Source: Lactifluus volemus (lineage: Eukaryota; Basidiomycota; Agaricomycetes; Russulales; Russulaceae). From it: DNA of 64,000 bases. This document shows positions 20,662-30,905 of the stretch, one piece after another. Location of the stretch: positions 124,001 to 188,000 of the forward strand of contig WTXI01000062.1 in NCBI GenBank assembly GCA_022376515.1. The letters are read 5' to 3'. Every line of letters starts with the position of its first letter. Within the stretch, counting starts at the first letter, position 1. Under the pieces are notes generated by a model, which was not told the DNA's origin, did not search any database, and was given only the letters and a program-made list of their open reading frames with translations. The translations under genes and the position numbers were made by a program.

Positions 20662-22260
20662 GAGAGGTAAAAGTCATTTGTAACTTGTTATTAGAGAAAT
20701 AGAAGAGCGGAGACATTGGGGTGGCAAATAGGGGATGACAAGATCTTATTGCGTGAGTCACCATTTTCAGTTAAGATCTCAATGATCTCGTTGAGTTGGG
20801 GTAAAACCGTAAACGTGAATATAGATGCTTAGGACAGGAAACATAAACTGCATTCTACACAACCAGGTCATCCTCAACAGCACCAGTTTCGCCGAGTTGT
20901 TCTAAGACATTCTCGACTCGTGTGCTTCAAGTATTTGCGGTAGCTTCGCCCGCTGGTGAACCAGACGGCATACGCTCCTCCGGTTCGGGATATCGCGTTT
21001 GAATCTGCTCAGGTGGTTCCACAGATTGCATATTTGAGGTGTCAGAAGAGCTGAATCTGACACTGAGTCGACCCAGGTGACGCCCGCGGAGTGCGTATGC
21101 ATCGGATAACGAATCCCAGGGTGACAGCTTCTTGGATGACGGGAGCGATTCAGAAGAAGAATGACAATGACCAGTTTGACCTGGATACCGAAGCCAACAC
21201 TGAGCGTAATGCCCTCGCGGTGACCGAGGTCAGTGTCGATGGGGAATCGGGAACATGTCCACGAACGACCCCATCGTCTTATTCGTGAACGGTGCTAGCA
21301 CAGAAGACGAAACCCGCAACTGCAGGGTTGACGAAAAGAGCGACCCGGAGATGTTTGTTTCGCGCCGCAGAATGTCAGCTTTCATCTGTTCTACTAATAT
21401 GAAAGAGCGGTCACGGAGAATCGTCATCGCGTCGTCACTGCTGCGGGACCAAGCAAAAGAAAGTAGTTTTGAGTGAATTTCGTCGTACGAGCATCACACA
21501 CACGTCGCACCTCTTTCAAACAGCCCGACTCGGCTAGGCCGCGCATTCAAAGCACTAAATGCGGGATGTAGAATGTTGAAAGAATTCCCATTCTGCCATC
21601 GGAATAAGTAAGAGTGGTTTTGCAGTTGGACCCTCACTTCTTTGACACAGAAAGACCGCGTTATCAGCGCCCCCCGTTACAGCGAAGTTTTGTGAGCGGC
21701 TGGAAAACGGGCTGTTGGCACCGCTGATCGAAACCAGGTCACCCTCCCCCGGTTCTTGTACGCGATCCCCGCTGCACTGGCGTTCCACAAGTCAACGACT
21801 TTCGTGACTGCGTTCGCCTGCGCCATGTCCGCCGCGAGCTCATTCTCATAATGTGTCGCCATCTCCTCTACCGCCACGTTTCGCATTGCGTCCACGTCCA
21901 GGAATGTGCTCATGTCCGCCGAGAGCAGGGGAAGGTTCTCGAACAGCATCCGCTGCTCTCGCCCGCGGATGTCGAATGCGAGCGAGGGAGGCACACGGAC
22001 GTCTGCTTCTGCGGCGGTGCGTCGGGTACGAGCCCTTCAGGACGCCGAGCACATGCACGAGATCGCCTGACCAAACGGAAGGCAGGTCGTACGACGTAGT
22101 GGTGGAGAGGATGCACGTGATGGTGACGACGATGGCTAGCAGGTGGTGCAGTGGCGACTGGTGTTGGGGTGCTGATGCCGCGGAGGTTATACCATCATCG
22201 ATCCATCAATAGGGAATGCGATGCAGACTTACCTCGCAGACTACCTCGCAGACCTGGACA
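20662..22260 (-). other. DNA unrelated to the Crinkler, with minus-strand coding signal
   Basis: This segment lies between the truncated second Crinkler and further Crinkler fragments. On the minus strand three stretches look coding: about 22000-21690 (FDIRGREQRMLFENLPLL, then MRNVAVEEMATHYENELAA), 21427-21260 (ILRDRSFILVEQMKADIL) and about 21180-20960 (SSSESLPSSKKLSPWDS). They could be exons of one gene running from 22.1 to 20.9 kb. I do not recognise the family and cannot join the exons safely. It may be a gene remnant carried in or exposed by the rearrangement. Confidence 0.35.
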
Positions 22261-22354
22261 AGCTGACCCCAACCCTAACCTGGGTCTAGGTACATGACAT
22301 CAAAATGGGACATCTGCAAATACCTGGGTAGAGGTTTGTCATTGTCTACAACTC

Positions 22355-22490
22355 TCATGAGAGTAGGTTGTAACTTTACCTGGACACTGCCAGACATCAT
22401 CAAGTGTGACCAGCTGCTATTCCAGATACTTCCCAATATTCACATTGGGAAGTATCTGGAATAAAAGCCAGTCATGCTTGATGGTGACTC
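22355..22490. repeat. Crinkler fragment folded back on itself
   Basis: A Crinkler piece matching 12240-12300 (CAGACATCATCAAGTGTGACCA; parent CAGACACCATCAAGCGTGACTG) runs into a perfect 20-base inverted repeat, 22418-22437 and 22444-22463, with loop ATTCAC. The inverted similarity continues outward with mismatches to about 22389 and 22490, so the whole fragment is mirrored. The loop matches the parent's ATTCACATTGG. Confidence 0.85.
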
Positions 22491-22499
22491 ACCCATTGA

Positions 22500-22960
22500 T
22501 TTTGGGATGGTGATGACACCAATGCTGGGCAACCCAGCTCCAAATTGAGGAAGATTGGGCACTAGTGGTGGTGGAATTAGTGGCATGAAGTCGGAGAAGG
22601 GAATTACCAAATGGGAAAGTTTGTAGAAGGAAATAATAATAATATGCAGTTATGTTGAACGAAAAGGGTGAAAATGATGCGGTTGACTCGGAAAGGACTT
22701 TCATCCGGTAAAAGTCTTGGGATCGCCAGCCTTGTGGGCTAGTCCGGCGTTAAGAAGACTCACAGGCCCCGCATCAGACTTTATTTTGCGTTTGCATTTG
22801 CGACATAAGTATATCAACTTTGGTTGAATACATTAGCCGGCGAAAGGTCTTTCTTGACCGTTTTGGTATTTAACCGCTTTTAGACTAAATCACTTCACTA
22901 CCACTGCAACTCTCAGTGCTAGGAGTCGTAATGATTGCGAAAGAATCACAGTTCGAAAAT
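22500..22960 (+). pseudogene. Copy of the Crinkler tail and 3' flank
   Basis: Follows 14170-14660 in order: a stub of the last coding bases (TGCTGGGCAACC), then the downstream DNA with AATAATAATATGCAGTTATG and the later TTATTTTGCGTTTGCATTTG run. It gives the second Crinkler locus its old right end, now about 1.8 kb away from the truncated NTPase. Confidence 0.8.
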
Positions 22961-23175
22961 AAGGTACGTCGTGAAGCCGTATATCCGCTGGAAACGTCCC
23001 CCAAAAACCTCATCGCTTGTATGGACCCAATCAAACCCAACATCCCCCTCGCTGCCTGAATCGGGCATCTTCGGCAACGCTGAGAGTACTGTGCAGAGGA
23101 GCGGATGTTACAAGTAAGTGAGCAACGGATTCGTCGAGGTCATAACAACGCAACCGCATGTGCTGCTATTGCTGG

Positions 23176-23273
23176 CTTAATTTCATCTAAACATTTTGGG
23201 GAGTCATCCGGGTTACACATCTCTGGTACTACCAGAGGTATGAATACCTGGATGACTCCCCGATGAAATTAAG
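23176..23273. repeat. Imperfect foldback palindrome beside HUS1
   Basis: Left arm 23176-23228 and right arm 23230-23273 around a single central C. Shared arm parts are CTTAATTTCATC, GGGGAGTCATCC and CTCTGGTA. The left arm has 10 extra bases (TAAACATTTT). It ends 18 bases from the HUS1 stop codon. No protein similarity was noticed. Confidence 0.8.
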
Positions 23274-23291
23274 TATCATCGCGTTGAGAAT

Positions 23292-24484
23292 TCAGTCATC
23301 AAATACGGAAGGTATGTAGAACGTGAGGACGCCGCCTACATCGGCAGAGTCCCCGATATACACGAATAGAATCAGACAGTGACCTTGGCATACACCTACG
23401 GAGAGTGGTTGAGAATGGGGAACAGAGGGTGAAATGGCACCTTACATGCAATAGTGGTTTTGGATACTGTGTGTGCATTCAAGAATTTCAAGAAGCTACG
23501 AGTGTGCACGAGGACGCTGAAGAGCTGCTTGGGATCGGGCCGTTCCCGTTCCTCGTTCTCATCTTGGTCCGCATTTGCGTTGGTCTGCGACGCACCGTCC
23601 CCAGCTACGGCGTCAGAAAAAAAGAAAAGAAAAAGGTCGAGAGATGAAAATCAAGCAGAAAAGGGGTAGAAAATAACTTTACTCATTCGAGGGTGTGAGC
23701 AATTGTTCCAGGTGATGTCCGCTTTGACGGCCTCAGTACTTGCCGAAAGTTGCAGACAGCCGGACGAGTTGGCTCGCACAGCTATCACGTCCGAGAGGGA
23801 ACGCATGCGTTCGACAACGGCGCGCATCTTTGCGAGCGGTGGAAGCATGATCTGGACCTGGAATTCCCCGGGTTTTGTTAAAATATCGACGACAAACAAA
23901 GAAGCTCAATAACCGCACATCAGGTTCGGGACATCGAGGTTCCGTGAGCATAGCCGCGTCCGCAGGTTTCATCACCTCGATGCGCACGTCATGCGCGACT
24001 TTGACTCGGCGTCCCAAGTTCGTCGTGCCAAATATCTCAAAGCTCAAAACGGGCACGTTGTTCTTCTTTGCGAGCTTCATAACCACTTCGGTCGCGCTGG
24101 TGTGCTCCGCGGATGCGGAGCGCAGCGCGGTGGATAATGCATCGGTAGGCAAATTGAGCGTAATCTCGTTGTTGGAGTGGGAGAGGATGCGATAATCTAT
24201 AAAGAGCGCATCTACACGAATCTTCCTTGTCGCGGGTCAAGGAGAATTTTTTGTTACAAAGTTGAAAAAGACGCACGACCAGACTTGAATGCCTCCCTCC
24301 TCGTGATTGCAGATGATATGCATGGCCGTCTCGCTAAACTTGACAATACATTTCTTTTGAAGTTTCTCTATGGTTTGGACTAAACCTAGGGAGAGAGGGT
24401 CGTCGAAATATGTTTGCGGAACGTAAATGGGGTAAACGCACGATAAAAGGTCAGCGCACTTTGGACGGTAGCACGGAACCTCAT
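23292..24484 (-). CDS. HUS1: HUS1 checkpoint clamp subunit
   Basis: Six exons on minus: 24442-24484, 24277-24385, 23919-24225, 23683-23857, 23446-23604 and 23292-23395, 298 residues. It starts MRFRATVQSAL as Hus1 does. Family marks in order: LVQTIEKLQKKCIVKF, VWSKIRVDALFIDYRIL, MKLAKKNNVPVLSFEI, RVKVAHDVRIEVMKP, CPEPDVQIMLPPL, and the C-terminal TTIACVCQGHCLILFVYIGD with GGVLTFYIP. The product is the Hus1 part of the Rad9-Rad1-Hus1 ring that loads at damaged DNA and activates the ATR/Rad3 checkpoint. Between the fourth and fifth conserved blocks there is an acidic Asp/Glu-rich insert. The gene is intact and faces away from GRX4 with 77 bases between starts. Confidence 0.93.
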
Positions 24485-24561
24485 GATGAGCGTAATCTGA
24501 TAAGGTAATCGGCTCATCCGACAGTTGTACATCCACTAGCTCACTTCCTTCGTATTTCCAC
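24485..24561. promoter_or_regulatory. Shared promoter of HUS1 and GRX4
   Basis: 77 bases between divergent start codons. It must hold both leaders and core promoters. No TATA box is evident. Confidence 0.6.
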
Positions 24562-25442
24562 ATGGCTACATCCTCAAATCTTTATCAGGTCGAGTCCTCG
24601 GATCAGTTTCAACAACTCCTTTCAGCAGACCTCGAGCGCGTTTCGCTCCTCTACTTTTGGACTGAATGGGCAGCACCATGCAAACAGATGACTCAAGTAG
24701 TCGTCGAGCTTTCCGAAAAGTACCCAAAGTTACTATCCCTCCAAATACACGCCGAGACACATAGCGAGATCTCTGAATCTTTTAACATTGAGAGTGTTCC
24801 ATCTTTCCTCCTTCTCCGAGTGCGTCGCTCCCCTGTTTTCGCTTCCTCTTTCTAGAACCCTGCCAACTCTCAAAATACAAAACACTTTACTTTTGACACA
24901 CAGGGACACACTTTACTCACACGCATCAGCGGTGCGGATGCTCAAAACCTCACCGAAGCTATCAAGAAGCATGTGGGCTCGTCAGGTTCCGCGCCATCTC
25001 TATCCTACACCGACAAGTCCCCTGCTGCTGCGTCTGCGCCAGCAGCTGTGGTAGAAAAGTTAGAGACACCCGAAGAGCTGGGAATTCGCATGCGTGGACT
25101 CATGAACCAGTCGAATGTGGTCTTGTTCATGAAAGGTTCACCTGACGCCCCACGTTGTGGCTTTTCGCGGAAAATGTGCGACCTACTACGCCACAAGAAG
25201 ATCGAGTTTTCGCACTTTGACATTCTCACCGATGAATCGGTGCGGCAGGGTGAGATCGTCTCTCATTGGAAATTATTCATCATTTTTTGAACAGAATACT
25301 GTTCCGTACAGGTCTTAAGACACTTAACAATTGGCCTACGTTCCCGCAACTTATTATCAAAGGTGAATTTGTCGGAGGTTTGGACATCGTAAACGAGATG
25401 GCCGAAAATGGCGAACTCACGGAATTGACTTGCTCTGCTTGA
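24562..25442 (+). CDS. GRX4: Monothiol glutaredoxin Grx3/4 type (PICOT)
   Basis: Three exons 24562-24819, 24904-25249 and 25312-25442, 244 residues. The N-terminal thioredoxin-like domain has WAAPC in place of the dithiol site. An Ala/Ser/Pro-rich linker follows, then one glutaredoxin domain with the monothiol site PRCGFS, the [14 protein letters not shown] strand, [17 protein letters not shown] and LDIVNEM. Such proteins carry a [2Fe-2S] cluster with glutathione and pass iron-status signals to iron-responsive transcription factors in the cytosol and nucleus. The gene is complete. Confidence 0.93.
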
Positions 25443-25886
25443 ATTCTGCTCTGTACTTGTTAACCTTTATGTATTTAGTATGGGAGTATGCCTCGCTATC
25501 CGAAGCGAGGCGGTAGGCGAGTCTCGCTTGTATAGACAGCCACAATGTCATTATTAGACAAAACAGCAGCGGGGGAGGCACTGAAACCGAACGTATAAGA
25601 CCACGTCGTTGCCAATGCAGGGTCCTTCTCACTGTCATTCGAGCATAAAACCGTGTCGCCGGTTCTCACCACAGCAGCGATACGATCTATAGATATTTCG
25701 TTATTCTGGGACGTGTCTTTCCACTGAGGGTGTGTAAACCCGGACAACGAGGATTAAAAATCGCATACGTTAATACAATGTCACACAAACGACAGTCGCT
25801 GTGATAGAGGGTTGACTTGTCTTCTGACCATGTTCCATTCTCCTGTATCGAGCACTACCAAGATAATACAGGCAACAAGTTGTTTT
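25443..25886. other. Convergent 3' flanks of GRX4 and SDHC
   Basis: The two genes run toward each other here. Short open frames on minus lack family features. I see no gene, repeat or clear terminator beyond AT-rich DNA. Confidence 0.5.
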
Positions 25887-26648
25887 CTACAGTAGGACAA
25901 GTGCGACCGTGGTGATGGCAGAAGCGCCGAGGACAGCGTAGCCTGTGCGATATGCGCCTTTGAGCGAGACGACTATTATTCGGCAGGTCAGTTTCCGAAG
26001 AGAGGTATCAAGGAGGGACAAACATTTTCCTGTATCCCAAGCGAGATGGCGTAAACCATTGAAGGAGTGGAACGCGAACGGGGCAGCAAGGATCGTCTTT
26101 TCAACTACCTTGACCCAATCCGGCATCGCGGCAGCAAACTCGATGATATTTGCGCTGCTAAAGGTGGAAGGAGCGAAGAGATAGGCGAGAGAGAAACCAT
26201 AAAGCACTGAAACGTGGACATATCATCAAGAGTGGAGATTGAGGGATGGATGAGAAGGGACTGGACGTACGGACTGAAAGTCCAACGCCAGTGATACGGT
26301 TAGCGATGGATGCTACCCAAGTGAGCTGAGGCTGGTAGATGGTGAAGTGGGGGCTCGAAGGGCGGGCGAGACGCTGGGTGTTCAAGATTACTGTGGCATC
26401 TTCGGGTTTGAGGGATTGAGTCTGAACGGAACTATGGGATGCTGAGATTGAGAAAAGGTGAGTTTCAAATCGATTTCCCGGTCATCGTACCGGGTGAGAC
26501 TGGCAGAACGAAAAAGGATAGGGGCATTGCGAACTGTGATAGTTAGAGGAAGAGATGTAGGAAGACGGTAGAAAGACATACGATGTCTAGGAGAAAATGT
26601 TGCACGCCTGAGGCTATAGCTTAGGCCGTTGATACGAGCGTAGTTCAT
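25887..26648 (-). CDS. SDH3: Succinate dehydrogenase cytochrome b560 subunit (SDHC)
   Basis: Four exons on minus: 26582-26648, 26491-26533, 26271-26431 and 25887-26206, 196 residues. The first 50 residues are rich in Arg and Ser, a mitochondrial targeting sequence. Then [20 protein letters not shown] and [13 protein letters not shown] mark the subunit, followed by three membrane helices; [14 protein letters not shown] holds the heme-ligand His. The protein anchors complex II in the inner membrane and helps form the ubiquinone site, the target region of SDHI fungicides. The start is 76 bases from that of KU70. Confidence 0.92.
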
Positions 26649-26724
26649 CGTCGTTGACAGAGAGCAAAGTGAAAATCACATGACCCGATCTCTCTAGACG
26701 CGTCCCGCGCACGACGACTACATC
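26649..26724. promoter_or_regulatory. Shared promoter of SDHC and KU70
   Basis: 76 bases between divergent starts. CACATGACCC and GACGCGTCCCGCG lie in it. No TATA box is seen. Confidence 0.55.
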
Positions 26725-29418
26725 ATGGCTCCTTACGATGATTGGAACAATCTCGACCAAGAGGAAGATGAAGAGCTTCAAGATCCTTCCGTGCGTTCTC
26801 TCAACTTTCCTCGACTGACACCCTCACACCTTTACAGTACTTTGAGAGAAACCACGATGTCATCCTTTTCGCCATAGATTGCTCACAATCTATGTTGGCC
26901 TTGCGTGACGACCCGAATTATGAAAATTCAAAGACGTCGCATGTACTCAGTGCCTTAAATGCTGCTGTCCAGATACAGAAGAGAAAGGTCGTGGTAGGTC
27001 CTTATGATTCCGTCGGTATAATGTTCTACAACACCGTGCGCGTTCTCTCTTCCATTTTATTTCTCTCTCGCTGACCACCCCAGCGACGCAGACCCGTAGG
27101 AATGAAAGTGGCTCAGGCTCAGAGTTAAAAAAAGGAACATATGTCTACCAACCGATGTCTATCATCAACGCACCCAAGATTCTCGACCTGACACAACTCA
27201 TCGATGGTCCGTCGTTTCTCTCTTCCATTCGTCATCCAGTCTCAGTCTCTATTTCTTTCAGAGGCACGCGACAACCCGGATTTATTGGGCGAAGATTATC
27301 CATCAACAGGCAGCCACATTCCTGTCGGAGACGTGTTCACCAGCTGCAACTGGGTTTTACGTGACGGGTGCTATCAAATTTTAATAATTTCTCGGATCAC
27401 GTCGATTAACACGCATAACAGAGCCCCGAAATCAGCAACAAAGCGTGTCTTTCTCATAACGGACAACGATAATCCCCTAGCGAGCTCGCACAATTCACGA
27501 CTCGTAACTTCCGCGCGAACTACACTCACAGTAGGTGGAAGATCTTACACCATGTATTATCTCCCAAGGCTAAAGTCCCTTTCCCAGGATCTGTTGCAGG
27601 CTGGTGTGACGATCGAACCTTTCTTCATCACCACAGACGATAAGCAATTCAACCAACATAAATTTTGGTCTGTACGTGCTCCTATTTCTTGTTCTTGCGG
27701 GCCCTTCCTGAACTTTCCACTGCAGAGTGTCCTGGTCGCGGGTACCTCGTCCGACGAAGACTTGGATGTTCTCCCAGCGTCACTCTCCATCTCACGCATT
27801 GATGACCTGCTCGAACAGATGAGGTTCCACGAGGCCGCAAAACGAGCTCTCTTTAGCATCCCCTTCGAGCTTGCAACGGGGTTTATCATTGGTATCAAGG
27901 GCTATGGGCTTATTACCGAGCAGAAAAAGGGCGCCTACAAGTACTTTGCGGATCTAGGGGACAAAATGGAGGTTGTAGAAAGCCATACAACGTATGTGGA
28001 CGAGGTGCGAGCGCACTTGTATGCTGCGCGGTCATTCATATGCTAACTATGTCCCTTCAGGAGCGAGAGGCGGAGGTCGACAAAAATAGCGTACTTTTCG
28101 GCATGACATTGGGTGCGACAGCCGAGGATGAGGACACCCAAGAGCATGGCTTTGGCACCCGTTCCGTGAATCCCGGTCGACGTGTAAGCGTGATCCATCC
28201 TTGTGTCTCCTTCCAGTTTTAACCTTCACACACTTTTCTTAGGTATTCTACACGGCGGACGAAGTCCGTTCTTTTCGCACCCTCGACCTTGAACCCGGTA
28301 TCAAACTGCTGGGTTTCAAGGACCGTTCTGAGCTTGCCTTCGAAGATAACGTTCGACACTCGTCCTTCATCTACCCTGACGAGGGCACGTATGCTGGTAG
28401 CCGGCGCACTTTCACAGCGCTACTCTTGTCGATGGTGAAAAAGGGTAAAATTGGGCTGGTGCGGGCCCTGATGCGGAGGAATGCCTCTCCAAGTTTCTGC
28501 GCGCTACTGCCACAGTTGGGCGAGGACGAGGACGATGGATGGGCCGAGCCTAGTGGGTTTCACCTGATTCCACTGCCTTTTGCGGACGACATACGTCCAG
28601 CGCCCATCGAAGAGGGGTTTCAAGGTGGGTCAACCATACTTTATCCCCTCGATAACTCTTGGTTAAGCATGGCGTGGACGGCGTGGACTCCTAGCTGAGA
28701 AAGAGCTCGTTAATGCTGCGAAATCATTTGTTTCCAAACTCGCACTCAGGAATGGTACATACCCGCCTGATTCCTATCCTAATCCCGGTAGGTCCTACCC
28801 GCGTTTGTTGCGCACCGACTGACGAAGTATGGTGGTTATAAAATAGCATTATCCTTCCATTACGCGCAACTTGAAGCGACTGCATTCCGCGAGGAGTTTC
28901 ATTCAGATTCGTTCGAAGACCACACTCTGCCGAAGAATGAGATGATCCACAAGAAAGCTGGTCCGTTGATCAAAGAGTGGGCGAAACTTGTACAAAATGA
29001 CAAAAGTGCGACTACCGTCGTGGTTCGTGCTACGACTTCGAAACGCAAGCCGGTAAGTCTGGCAGGGCATGAATGAATCAGGCCCATATGGGTGGTGGCT
29101 GATGGGAACATAATAAAATCTGTAGGATGTCAGCTTATCCGAGGTGGAGGTTCGCAGTCGTTACGAAACAGGTAGCTTGATGCAGGTGCGTGTATAATCT
29201 GGGCCAAGCTGCCCTCAGCGGTTGTCTAGGCTGACACTCGGGGGCACCAGCTGCGCGTTGATCAGATGAAGGTGCGCTACGCCTTTGCCTCTTTTTCTGC
29301 GTGATTAATGTGACTCTGTGTCGAGCAGGAATTCCTAACAGGCAGAAGCTTGGCAACCTCGGGAAAGAAGGCTGAGCTCGCGGAGCGCATCGGCGAGTGG
29401 TTGGACGGACATCCTTGA
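26725..29418 (+). CDS. KU70: Ku70, DNA end-binding subunit for non-homologous end joining
   Basis: Many exons; the first is 26725-26790 (MAPYDDWNNLDQ). The von Willebrand A-like domain follows (HDVILFAIDCSQSML, GIMFYNT, KRVFLITDNDNP, GVTIEPFFI), then the Ku core beta-barrel (FELATGFIIGIKGYGLI, VFYTADEVRSFR, GIKLLGFKDRSEL, FIYPDEGTYAGS, FTALLLSMVKKGKIG) and a C-terminal SAP domain (VDQMKEFLTGRSLATSGKKAELAERI). Stop at 29416-29418. Ku70 pairs with Ku80 to cap broken ends and also protects telomeres. I see no break in the frame. A 5' fragment of this gene, introns included, is copied at 15.14-15.71 kb. Confidence 0.93.
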
Positions 29419-30905
29419 CGTTCGCTACGACTCTCTACAGAGTGTGGCCGACTATCGCTCGTCCGGATTGACAAATAATTCTACTTGAATCCCTACATCG
29501 TGGGTATTAAACCAGCATCTTGATTGAACTACCTCTAGGGTATGGGCCTGTATGTAAACCCCAAGTACGTAGTAGTCCACCCAGAACCTCGTCCCCACTC
29601 TCAGCCTCGAACCATCGTATTAAAAATGGTTTGAAAAGGCTATAAGAAGGGCCACATTCTGACGGAAAGGTTTTTAGGATCCATATATTCATACCTTGCC
29701 TTCGAAAGTCATGCCGACCGGCACATGTAGTTCTCTGTCTGTAAATGGTGTTTGATACGCCAAGTCGGTCATGAGATCTGCATGAGAAATTGTACCGAAC
29801 TGACCAAATCACCCGCTTATCATGCCATGAGTGCACTTGGTGCGTCCACCCAGTCCAGTAAGTGGGTACGGTTGGCGGGGCAGTCGAAACTTGAAGCACA
29901 TAGTGCCATCAGCGAAAATCGTGATGATGTACGCAACGCTTTAAGTCTGTTTCTCGTGCTTACCACTGGTGCCAACTGTGGATTCGGTTCGGCTGTCATA
30001 GACACACTGTATTCGTGGTTCACTTTCAGGTATGCGTGGGTATTTGAATAAATTCCGGCAATTAATTGCCCGAAAGAATTTGATATCTACATCTTTATTG
30101 TCTCGCCGGTAAACCAGATAGTTAACTGCTGTACTCTCTCAGAATTTGTTGGGGGTTTATTTTTGACGAGTTGTGGTTGGTTACCTCTCCCCTCCGCTTC
30201 TTGTAAACCTGTATTTCTCACTCCTGCAAGTTGTCTGGAATAGCCAGCGCTCAGACAACGGTGTGCCGCACAAGCCACGGAGTTCGGAGATACACAACGT
30301 CGGCGATCATGGCCCTTTGACGCAATTAACTTGGCCCAGCACCCCTCTTTCATGTCACCGGAGATGATCCCCGGAAACCCAAGTTGGAGGGTGCCGTCAT
30401 GATGGCGTGCCGTGCATCATACGATACGTGATGACAGAACTTACTACTGTAAGTTTGTACAGTACCGGAATTACGGTTGCGTATCAAACAAAACAAGTTT
30501 AGTGAATCAATTGCCGGGGACCTAATATTTATGAGAGATAGAGACGCCAGCCAAAAGCCAGTGGGACTTCTAACTATGACATAAAACTAGTAAAGCCAAC
30601 TAGAGATGGGGTGTAGATGTGATATAGTACAGTACATACATAAGTGCATTAAGAAACAAAAAAAAAAGCCAGAAAGGACTCTATTGAGACGTGCCATCTG
30701 GGCATTATGACACGCTCGATCCTCCTACCCTTTCTATTGACATCCTGAGCGCATCGCATTTGGGTAGATTAAAGAGACCGTGGAGATGCACTCCAAGATT
30801 CCAAGTCCGAATACATCTCAGGAGGATCCAGTATAGTTTACACCCCCGAAATCCTCGGCGGCTTCTCAGTCAATTCACCCTGAGACTGTTGTGAGCCAGT
30901 GCCTT
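29419..30905. other. Intergenic region, nothing recognised
   Basis: Downstream of KU70 and downstream of the phosphate transporter on the other strand. An open frame at 29752-30051 (+) and its antisense partner have no known features. The sequence is AT-rich with TAGTA-type runs near 30560-30640. Confidence 0.45.
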
